64,000 bases of DNA from Owenia fusiformis. Its lineage: Eukaryota > Annelida > Polychaeta > Sabellida > Oweniidae. Both the position numbers and the translations under genes were made by a program. Shown in pieces: positions 14,274 to 25,600 of this stretch. Position 1 is the first letter of the stretch, and each line of letters opens with the position of its first letter. The notes beneath the pieces were generated by a model, which worked only from the letters and a program-made list of their open reading frames with translations, did no database searches and was not told the origin of the DNA. The DNA lies in the NCBI GenBank assembly GCA_903813345.2, contig CAIIXF020000002.1, positions 27,103,223 to 27,167,222 on the forward strand. Reading direction: 5' to 3'.

Positions 14274-14364
14274 CTATTTTGACGGTATATTTCACTTTTC
14301 CTGCCAGAATCTCATCAAATATACCCAAACCCCACAAAATGATCATCCAAATGCCAAAATCCAT
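14274..14364 (-). CDS. Signal-peptide first coding exon of a secreted or membrane receptor-like gene
   Basis: Minus strand, ATG at 14362-14364, GTAAGA donor at 14268-14273. It encodes MDFGIWMIILWGLGIFDEIL then AGKVKYTVKIG, a hydrophobic signal peptide followed by a beta-strand-like segment, ending in phase 1. An in-frame upstream ATG (14401-14403) would add 13 polar residues, but the inner ATG gives the better signal peptide. Its phase matches the exon at 4064-4216, making the joined sequence KIGIVINKEDE. Evidence is compositional; no gene name is offered. Confidence 0.55.
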
Positions 14365-14403
14365 GATCCTAGGGTTCTCTGTGTGCAATACGCCTGTTGT
14401 CAA

Positions 14404-17400
14404 TTGGGAGAATGTTCAAAATTTTGACTTCATTGGCCTAATATATAATGACCTTCTCCTTTTGACAAACATTAATTATTTAAATTACTATTTTGACGAT
14501 TACTTTTCGCATAAAATATTCTATCGCTTATATCGACTATTACTTCAAATTCTGTCCTGCAGGTTTTGAATTTGTCCAGCCGTTTATTTATTATTCCATT
14601 ATAGGTATGAAGAGCTGTAAGCCCAAGTTGATAGGACACTCACGAAGTGGCCGAGTTGATAAATTGCGTTAAATGTCCGCAAATGTTAACTTATTGTAAT
14701 ATACCAAAAATCATTAATTCTAATAATCCGTCTACATGGCGAGAGTTCTGTTACTTTGAATTATCCAGTATGATGTACACAGTCTGTAGCTTGTAGTGGA
14801 GTAAAATATTAGTATAACATCAATGTTGCTTCGATATCCAATTGATGAAGCGAGATGCAACGTTTGCAATTGCCAGCCTCCAAACGCAGGCTATAGCACT
14901 GGCTATGGAGCGTCTTTCGATCCTTCTTTCTTTATTAAACTGGATGTTGTCTGCCCTACATCATTCGACTGACCTAAACTAGGCTTATATCTAAAAATTT
15001 GATGTTGTATGACTATTGGTTTAGCGATTTAAATCTATTCTTAAAGATATATTGTTATGACTTCGATATGAATGAAATGTCAATTGATGTTATGGTTCCG
15101 GTGTGAAAGGGTAGGAGGTCCTATAGGTCCTATACTATCAAATTATGGCCCTACATTGTTTCTTTTCACGTTAGATCATGGTTTGGGGTAGTTGGGATTG
15201 GTTTTCCTTATGATAGATGCACTCTTAATATTTTCTTTTTCTTGCTGTTTTCTGTGACAATTTTTGGACTTGTACAATGCAATGCAGTAAACTACATACT
15301 CTCACAAATTGTTGACGCTAATATATTTCGCGTTTTTGCAATTTTGAAATTTCGAGGCTATTATCGATCATGTTGAGTGATTTTTTTATTTTAACGATTA
15401 TTTTCGCGACTTCACTTCTTTTTTAATGATTAAAATCGTTTAGAACCCGTGACAAAACAGTACCTTCATATCTTTTATCACCCAGCACGAGACGATAAAA
15501 TTGTAACCATGAACATTTTTATGCACCCCCTCTACAGCCAGTTGGGTAGCATAACTGGGGTATATGTTATTCTTTAATGTATCTGATGTATTGTCAGGTT
15601 TGATTCTACACCCCTGATCATTATTACACATACAAATAGCATCGTGTGATAATTTCAGGGAACTTCATTATCAATCAGTTTACCATGTTTATTTAAGACG
15701 ATGGAAGTAATTAAAAATAATAATCTGGTTAATTATGATAGGCCTGTTTCAACACCAAATGGTGGGATAGTTTCATCAGGGGGTGGAAATAGTTTTATTT
15801 GGTAATCTGTAGACGATTTGTAGAATTTCATCAACTGCCAACAACCTCATCACGTTCCCAGTACATCGGGAAAACATTTATAATTTTGAACTGACAGCCA
15901 TCCATCTAGTTTTTCTCAGTAGAATATAGGGTTAACTAAAGAAATGTTAAAATGTTAATTAATGTTAGAAGCATTAAAGAAATGTTTTAATTTTGAACTC
16001 AAATTCTCTGATGAACCCATTCAACCCCACATTTAAAAAAAACAGTTTTTGGTGTCAATTCGTAACAATTGAATGTTTCCCAGATGTTCTAGGAATGTGA
16101 TTGGCATATTGGCAGATGAGGAAGTACCGAAAAAACGTTTACACACTACCCTACCTCGATAGCGCATGCGCGAATTTTTTGGCTTTCAACCACGTCGCTT
16201 TTGAGTATTTCGACTGCTTAGTCAAAAGGTTAATACGTTTGGTGCTCGGAGTGAGTCAATATTTCTATTCGCTGAACTTCAGTGGTGCGATAGTGAAGTC
16301 CATGTTCCAAGTTATATGATAGTTGAAGAAAGAATGTAAATAATATCGTTTTAAATTTTAAAATATTTGATATGTCATAGTACACGGTACACAGTTGCAA
16401 AAGTTGATCAATACAGGGTACAAGGAATGTAAATTGCTCAATAGTACAGGGAGCGAGAAAGTAAGCTGATTATACAGACATACTATGTCCCGATCTCATG
16501 TACGTTGCAAACAGTGAAAATAATGCTAAAAAGGCCGCCTGTTGATGCTTTGAGGTGTCATCAATTGTTATTTAATCCAAATAAAGTAAACATTATTTTG
16601 TAGATTTATATAACCCCTTGAATGGTCTAATTCACTATCGTTCTCAAAAACCGATCATTTAAAATATTTTGTTCAAAATACCATCATGCTACGACTTGAG
16701 AGCAGTTTGTTCTTCACGATTTGCTGTAGCGCTGATATGACATCGTATTTCTCTATTATTGCAAAGAAACTAATACCAGATCGATGTAGTCTTAGATGAC
16801 GTGTTGAATGTCAGATGTTTTTGGATGGTATCTGCTCCAGTGATTTTGCATTTAATCATGAAACGCTCATCACAAGACACCTCGAAACAAACATTATCCT
16901 GTTTGTGACAAGAGGAAAAATGTTTCACAATATGTTATGCCTTACGGCAAAGTAAAGATACATTTCTGGGACGACGTTTTTTGCATCTTAAGATTTTAGA
17001 AAAACAATTAATTCACAAAAATACAGTTAAATAACATACTGGAAAACGTATCCACATATAACACGATGACACGCAGTTTAAATAACAGTTAACTGTTTTT
17101 TTTTTGTTACATATCAATGTAACATTTTCGAAGGGAAACTTACATGCTCCCTGTACGTTGATAGGTTTACTGAAATGTATCGTGTATTGCATTGAGTTTT
17201 GCTTCACTGCGCCCACTATTATCTATCTTTGCCTATAGTGGTTTTTTGCCAACAATATTCTACAAACTGCTCGATGAATCAATTCTATGTCTGGTAGAAT
17301 ACTAGAAATAAATGTAAAATGTATTTTACGGTCAGAAATATGGAATTAAACCCACGTCCTCTATTTGCAACTTAGCTGTACCCTGTTTCCCTTTTAAACG

Positions 17401-19144
17401 TGGTCACGTGGTAGGATCGTGTGGTTTACAGTCTACTGAATAAAACTACACATACACGTGTCCGATTCTCGTGTATTCACTGTTGTAATCGACGAAAATA
17501 CTATACGCGTTTCGACGTTTGGCATACCTTGAATAAGATTTCATTTCATTTACTTATTTCGGTTGAATATTTAGTTCTAAATTATTTATTTTAGCAATTT
17601 CTGAATAACATATTTCCGACTCGCAGATTTCATTCATCTTTAAAATCCTATAATTGTAATTACCATTACTGTATGTTCATCCACGAAACAGACTCCCGGC
17701 AATGCTAGCAGCTGGGCTTTCCAGAATGTACCCAACAACAAATATTTATAGGTTGTCCTGTTTTGTTTTTAATACGCGCACCTCATCAACTGCAACTATT
17801 CAAATCATCTATCTTATTATACACCTGCGTACATTAACGTACGTAGATGCGTCAGAATTCAAAAGTCTGTTCTTCTTCTCTCTAACGATCATAACGATAA
17901 TATATTATTTTGTAAACAGAATAAAGTGTTGTGCTACTCAATATTTCATCTCTAAACATCCTTGTTGGGTGCATTACTAGAAGATCTTAGAGTCTGAAAT
18001 ATTCTGAAATCATGATATTCTCATTTTAAAGATATATAAAAATAGATTTAAAATAAATACAATAAGCTAAACAAGGCATTAAAATACAACATGTCACCAC
18101 CTGCCATTTGTTACATTTGATACAGACGCCGGACACAAACCGCCGACTCAACTTTTGTCAATATCATAAAAATAATTGTCATAAAAACAATTGCACCATT
18201 TAAGAGTCAAGACCCTTGTATCATTTTGAGATAACATTTCTCCTTTTAATAGGTGAACATCTAAAAGCGAAATCGAATTTCTTAGGTCCATACTGAAAAG
18301 GACCAGGTGTAGTATGGCAAGTGATTCTGGACAGTCATATCTTTCACCATGAGTACGTTCTGGCCATAAATACAGTGGTATTTAATTAAAACGATATGTT
18401 TTCATTCAAGTGAAGTCCCCGTGATGATAAAAATATTAATCCAACTCTCTAAAAAGTTATGGATTAGGAGCCCACTAGTCACTTTTTTAAAAATGTAAGG
18501 CTTATTTTCTTAATGGATATGACCGTCGAAAATCACTTGCCATACTATACCTGGTCCTTTTTACTCAAAATCGTTCTAGGTTTCTCGAATGATATTGACA
18601 GAAAAATTCAGTACATATTAAAGCTGAAGATTTTATACAAAGATATTTATTTAGCATTTTATTGAACGTGCACATCCTTCAAGATCGGTCCACAGTGCTT
18701 GCTTTTGTCAGAGTATATTGTTCTTCTTTCCTCAATCTCATTCTCCACAGCACCATGGTATTGGCTCGAATTGGGGGTGCCGTTGCAACCAATGCACCCC
18801 TCCCCCAACCCTGGATACACCCATGTAATATTAGTAATTTTAATATTAGGTTACATAATAATCTGATGTATTAGCAATGCCATCAATCACGTAATTCGAT
18901 ATTGTTTTAATGTAGTCAAGTGATATTAAAGCATCAACCATTCATCAGTCATCATGTTTCTCCATACCCATAGTACATCAATATTCATATTATGGCCTCT
19001 AAACTGTGACCCTAAGCTTTTAACCACAGACATTCTGAGGACTGTGACTTTATAACTTTGACATCAAAATTGTGACCTCAGAATTGTGACATCAGAATTG
19101 TGACCTCAGAATTGTGACATCAGGACTGCAAGTCTTCAAAACTG
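14404..19144. other. Intergenic region between the receptor-like gene and fry
   Basis: No supported exon. It contains a partial copy of the GTGTAAAAGGG repeat (15096-15180), an inverted repeat at 18295-18563, part of a GTCACCAC-type MITE (about 18060-18180), and 15-bp GAATTGTGACATCA repeats at 19050-19130 in the likely 3' UTR or flank of fry. Confidence 0.5.
18295..18563. repeat. Inverted repeat, about 48-bp arms
   Basis: AAAAGGACCAGGTGTAGTAT at the left faces its near-complement ATACTATACCTGGTCCTTTT at the right, with arms continuing to GGACAGTCATATC / GGATATGACCGTC. Spacer about 170 bp. Probably a short foldback element. Confidence 0.8.
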
Positions 19145-19150
19145 TTTATT
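19145..19150 (-). terminator. Candidate polyadenylation signal for fry
   Basis: AATAAA on the minus strand about 300 nt downstream of the furry stop. Further AATAAA hexamers on the same strand are at 19181-19186, 18646-18651 and 18658-18663, so the real cleavage site cannot be fixed from sequence. Confidence 0.35.
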
Positions 19151-19448
19151 CTAATCCATTTTAATATTCATTTATGAGCATTTATTACCCATAACCATGA
19201 CTAGCATATTCAGTAATTAGATGACATTTACAGAAACATATGCACGGATGTAGCCAGTCATTAGGCAGGTGAAACAAAACTTTACAGAAAAATATGAATT
19301 CAGATATTTTTTAATTGAAACCATGAAAATGAAATCTTATGCTAGTATTACTTCCCATTTAACCTCAAAATTGCCTCTTTGCCTCGCCAATTTGAATTTG
19401 CCTCAACTATATTTATACCCTGGCCACACCCTTGATTTGTAAATGTAA

Positions 19449-19609
19449 TCATAAAACACTGGATTCTGGTAACTTCATTATTACTTCACGGTCAATTTTA
19501 GCTGACTCATCAAGAGTTCTGATTGAAGAAGAGATCTGCACGTTCACTTCCATAAGACGGCTTATAATGTCCGTCAAAGATAACTCAGGCCTTGTGATTG
19601 CAACTATAC
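19449..19609 (-). CDS. fry: fry terminal coding exon with stop
   Basis: 161 coding nt from the TTTTAG acceptor to the TGA at 19449-19451. It encodes [20 protein letters not shown] and ends in PESSVL. It matches FRYL GSFAVIGSNLDMSEANYKLM in position and helical pattern. The 3' UTR continues to lower coordinates. Confidence 0.88.
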
Positions 19610-22600
19610 CTAAAATGGAAAAGTTTTGATTAACTTTTATTACAAAAATATAAAGTAATTACGTATAGGTTACGTGAGATTTCAGATTAAAAATGGGTAT
19701 TTTGGGGTAAGTTTTTGTTCGTCATTTTATATCAATAAAATAAAGATGAAACATGGTGACGGTATGGCAAAACTATTTATTGGTAACCTTAAATGTCATA
19801 GTATAAACTCTCAACAAATTGGAAATATTCAAATACATTCTGAAACTTTTACTGAGAAGAATAAAACCCTTATAAACCTTGATTTTTAATTAATAAACAT
19901 GTAGTTAAAATATAAGGACTTACAAGGCTTTCTCTCAGCCATGTGTTTACAATATATAGTAAGTAAGGACTTACCAGGTTTTCTCTCAGCCATGTGTTTA
20001 CAATATATAGTAAGGACTTACCAGGTTTTCTATCAGCCATGTGTTTACAATATATAGTAAGTAAGGACTTACCAGGTTTTCTCTCAGCCATGTGTTTACA
20101 ATATATAGTAAGTAAGGCCTCTGTGTCATCTTCACTTGTTCTTCCAAATATATCTGAGGGCCACATTGATCTGAAATAACATCAAGGTATATATCAACCA
20201 TGACATGACAAAATCTCACAACTTGGTAAGTTATTGCAGATGGTTAAATGTGTACAATAGGTTACAGTGGGGGTTACAGATGTAGAAGCTGAAGTCAAAT
20301 CTCAGTCACAAAGATAGGGTGCTATATCGATATGTCTCCACTTTCTGTTGCATTTCGCATTTGGTGACTCACATGGCCATTCCTTATCCTGATTCCTTCA
20401 TTCCGAAGACAAACCAATGAATGTCAAATTGTAAAATGATATACAAACAATAAAGCCATACAAGGTGTTAACATGTAAAACGTCACCATCCACCATTTGT
20501 TACAGACACCAACTGCCATTATTTACAGATGCCAAACACCAACTGCCGAACATCATCCACAAAAAGTTGGAAAACATAACAATTGGTGACAAGTGGTGAC
20601 ATGAAAATCATAAGACACTCTACTAGACCTTGCATTTGGTGTTCATGAGCAACCAATTTGGCCTATCAGTAATGCTTATGTTTATTGTTTTTATGTGAAG
20701 GTACTTTCAAAAATATACTAAACAATACAATTAGACAAACCGAATGGCCTATGCATTTCTAGGGGTTAGGTACAGGTATAGTAGAGTGAAGAACTTCATA
20801 CCTCAAAGTGTGTACAATCTGGATGACTTTGCCAAGTTGTCTATTCTCAATGTACTCAAATTAGAACTTCATACCTCAAAGTGTGAACAATCTGGATGAC
20901 TTTGCCAAGTTGCCTATTCTCAATGTACTCAAAGAAGAACTTTATACCTCAAAGTGTGAACAATCTGGATGACTTTGCCAAGTTGCCTATTCTCAATGTA
21001 CTCAAACACTTGCAGCTCTGCCTCCTTTTTGGACAATGCGCTGATGTCAACCATCACGGGCGATGCCTCACCATCAGATTCAGATAAGTGGCGCTGGAGC
21101 TCTAAACTCAACATTGTCACATCTGACGAGAGATCTGTTATCTGGAGCAAATAAAATATGATATCAGCTGAATAAATCATTATATGATTGAGGATTACAT
21201 ATAATTCTTTGATATTTGGTATAATGTCGTAAAATGATAAACATGGCTTTAGATTCATTAATATGACTAATGAAATAGAGCTCAGTATACTAAAAAATAT
21301 TTTGTATCCATTATGTTATATGGGCACTATACATGTACCTACTAAGCTATATGCAAAAGTATCAGTTTACAATTTATGATACCTTGAAGTAAAAATTGAC
21401 ACAACTGACATGATGACATTATATGTCTTGAGAATGTGCATGACACACGCACTTAAAGAGCAAAAAGCTGCCTTGTAAATCACCAAGCTGCTTGCCCAAC
21501 CAATGAGAGTCATATTCTCTATTACAAAGGCAAAGGATATGGACAAAACATAATACACTATAGTCAGCAATAATTGCCATTTGAACACAGTTCTTAATTG
21601 GTGAAACATAAACTTGCTCAGATGATTTATGGACTACCTCAGGTAATGTCAGAGAAACACAATGATGTATCCCTATGTTCACTTGGTGTAATTAATATTA
21701 TAGAATTACACAAACACATATAAACACTCACACCTGACACCTTGATAACATTATACAGGATTGACCAAAATAAATGAGACCTAAATAATAAAAAATGACA
21801 AAAAAATAAAGTCAAAAAACATCTTCTGTAATACAGTGACTTTGAAACTAGAAATGGGTAGTCAGAAAGAGTTTCATATATCCATCTGTAGTTAGCATTA
21901 ATAGACCAACTAGGATAATGAGAGATTTTCAGAGATTATATACTATATGAGCTTTATGTAATGCACACTAGTATACATGTAGCCCATACTATGGCAGTTA
22001 TTTGAAGTGTTAACATCAACAATTTAGAAAAGAATAATGTAATTTACACTTTAGTTCAAAATGTTCCTAGTGAGATTAAGGAGGCTACAGATTAAATTAA
22101 AACGAAATCTGACATGGGCTACAATCAGACTTGGTGTCATTTTCATGTCATTAATTATCATTTATCGTATAAATTTCTCCGAAACCTACATTAATGGATA
22201 TATTATGAAATATATGAGACAAGGTAGAGAGGTTGTAATAAGTGGGTCACCAATAATGACCACAAGTCATCTTTCTTCAATTTACAGTGTAATTAATCAA
22301 GATAAAATAGTCTTAAGACATAAGGATAAACACCCTGGCAACAAGGATCAAATTTCTGGCAATAAGGAAGCATACCCTAGCAATAAGGATCAAATTGTCA
22401 ATAAGGATACAAACCCTAGCAACAAGGATCAAAATTCTGGCAATAAGGAGACATACCCAAGCAATAAGGATCAAAGTGGCAATAAGGATACAAACCCTAG
22501 AAATAAGGATGAAATCCCTGGCAATACGAGTACAATCCAAGGCAATAAAGATATAATCGTTGGCAATAAGAATACAAGCAAGGTGTTGATTGTTGGGTAC

Positions 22601-25600
22601 ATGAAAGGAGGTTCCTCTCTTATGGGGGAGGTGTTTAACCAGAATGCAGCAGCAATGTACTGGTTTGAGCCACTTTTTGGTTTCTATGGAGACCTCTACA
22701 ACATGGTATACTCAATGGCTCCATGGTTACCAAAACAATACAGAAATGGAACCTTGAGGTAATTAATGTTAAAATTTTATCTTGTCAGATGAACATTTTA
22801 TATGTATTTAAGATTGTCTGTTCATTGTCCACAGTCCAGTTTTAAGAAAACAATGCAAGTAAAAGTATAGAAACATTAATTCTGTATAAGACAATATTGT
22901 TACTGGTAAAAATGTTAAAGGTGTCACTTGTCACCTCTGATTAAAATTGTCTCATCCCATAATATTTACATTTAAAAACCTAGTCTCTAAACCATCTTGC
23001 TTCATCAAGCTTCGGACCTATCCTCAATAGAACGTAGTGATTGAGCGTGGGAACGGACGATGTCTCTAAACAAGGCTGTTGTATTTCAAATTTTGTTAGC
23101 ATTAAAGTAGACAACAGAGCCCTCTTTAGGAGACAATGTGACCAAAAATGATGCTCAATCTAACTGGTCCAACATAAAGTATTTTTATTTGATACTATTA
23201 TTCCAGGAGCCCGCCATTGGATGAAGAGACTATGATGATGACATTCTTCCGCAACCTTTTCGCTTGTAACCCTTACGAGTTGCCAGTTGAGCTATTATCT
23301 TCAATTGATTTTGTGATACCAGTTGATTCAATATCATTTAAACAATACACTAACTGTGTGGAGCGCACATACAACTCAACCATGCATGCCCTATGTAAAC
23401 AACCCGTTGAAACATGTCATGAGAAATATATGCGTAAATATCTACAAGAATCTTGCAAAACACCCGACATTTTTAACCTAACATTGCACTCACACCGCCA
23501 GATACAAATCAGTAAAAATTGTTTAAAAAAGCAAAAACAGGAAATCCAGTCGTGCTTAGGAACTTATGAGAAATCGTGCCAATCTGTGAATATTCTAGCT
23601 GCTAAGACGATACGAATGTCAATGAGAATGGTAGAGCCACTACTTCAACAGAGTCCTGATATGAAAATAATTCACTATGTAAGAGACCCGCGGGGAATCC
23701 AAGAATCACGAGGGTTGCGACACATGTATGGATTTAGTTTGAATGTTACGGAGTCAGGGAGACATCTATGTAGCCTAATGAGAGATGATATATCCGTTGT
23801 CAAGAGATTGAACAGGGAGTACAATGATGCAGTGATTCAGGTATTGCAAAAAGTGTTTATTGTAGAAGGGGTTTAAATGTGAAATTGTGGTCAAATGCAG
23901 AAAGGGGATTTATATTTAAGAGGGGGCTAAATGTAGGTTAAGTGTAGAGTGTTTTAAATGCTGGGAGTCAGGTAAAATGTAAAGAGGGGGTCAAATGAAT
24001 AGGGGGCAGTTTGAGTATAGAAGGGGGTTGAATTGAGGTGTCAAGTGTATATAGTTGGTTTATTGTAGTGGGGGTTAAGGTAAAAATGCTGTTAAATTTG
24101 GTATGGATGTTCCCTAAATATTATTGAGTTAATGAATAACACTTCTACTGATTCTATGTTTTCACTGTTACTATGGTAACCCTATGTGACATCTATTCTA
24201 TTCAATCAATTATCTTACATGAACAGTGCAAATTATGTTTTTGGGTCATATCTGAAAAAAGTGGAGTTTTTTGGCCCACCCTGTATATACATATTGAGAA
24301 ACTCTCAAACATAACTCAGCAATCTTCTCTCACATCCAGGTTAAATACGAGGACCTGGCTTTGAACAATGAAGACAAGATTCGGAGGATATACAAACACA
24401 TAGGACAGGACGTTCCCGTGAGTTTACTGAAATGGTTCAAATCAGTTGGACATACCTGTAACAGTAATGTGGAGGACTGCACAAAGGCCAATAGCAGACA
24501 AGGAAGGTGGACAGAGAAACTGACTAATACAACTATGAACTTGTTATCAACTTATTGTCAAGATGTTTTACAGTATTTTAAATATGAAGTCGATCTTAAT
24601 TGAAATATAGATCTATTCCAAAGACAAGGTTTCAGTGCAGAGGGCCACTTGAAAATGTGGCCAATGTGTATTTGGTCTCCTTGCTCTCATCCTAAAATAC
24701 TCGCAAAATTTTGGCTTGCATCATCAGTGAAAAACTCATCGATTTTGCTGTTACAGTATATGGGGGTGATAAAAATGTGTTGTATTTCTTTAATCAAATA
24801 CTTTTTATACGCATCTGGTTCTCTCTCCAGTTATGCATCATTCAATTAGCTCAAATCTATTGAAAATGAGTAGACTACGTGTACATGTAAATAGGGGTTT
24901 TCGGAAAAGACCGACCCCACCGACCACCGACCGGTCGGTGTTTTCCACTGGTAGCCTCAAAACAGGGTTTGAAGAAAATGTGTAAAAGACCGACCATATC
25001 ATGTAAAAGACCGAACATATTTGTAGCCTTAGAATATTAATAATTTGATTTTGAATGTCAATCGTTGGACTAGGCAACGTTTTTTACCGATTTTGTACCT
25101 TGCAACGAATGGCAAGCAAACAAATTGGTCATGACCGTCTCCTCTCGATTAATTGCCCTGCCTTAGGTCCTAACCTATCATTAACCAACCTATCGTTTCT
25201 ACGTGAATCTATCCTAATTTTTTACTGAAATTTAACAATTTCGAAACAAAAATGATTTGTTATCGTCATAGCCTACTGAATACTGAACACGATATAATGT
25301 TACATGCGTTCTCTTATCGGGATTAAAAGTGACTTACCATTTCAGTACACCATTAGAAAGCTTTTTTTTGTCATATCAAATATAGTTTTTACCAGTTGAC
25401 GTTTAACAACTGAGAAATCAAACATAACGTTACGACGTCAACATCGACGATGTTTGTGTGTTTTTGTTATTGCGTTTCATATGAATGAAGAATGAACTTA
25501 ATGCAATGTTACGTGCGTTTTTCCAAAGTGACTAACCAGGATGAAATTGGTCTTCTAACAACTGAAACATCACTTAAAAATATGACATTACACACCACGA

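Noticed and set aside
17702-17980. 92-residue plus-strand frame
   Set aside because: No recognizable domain, composition typical of AT-rich non-coding DNA.
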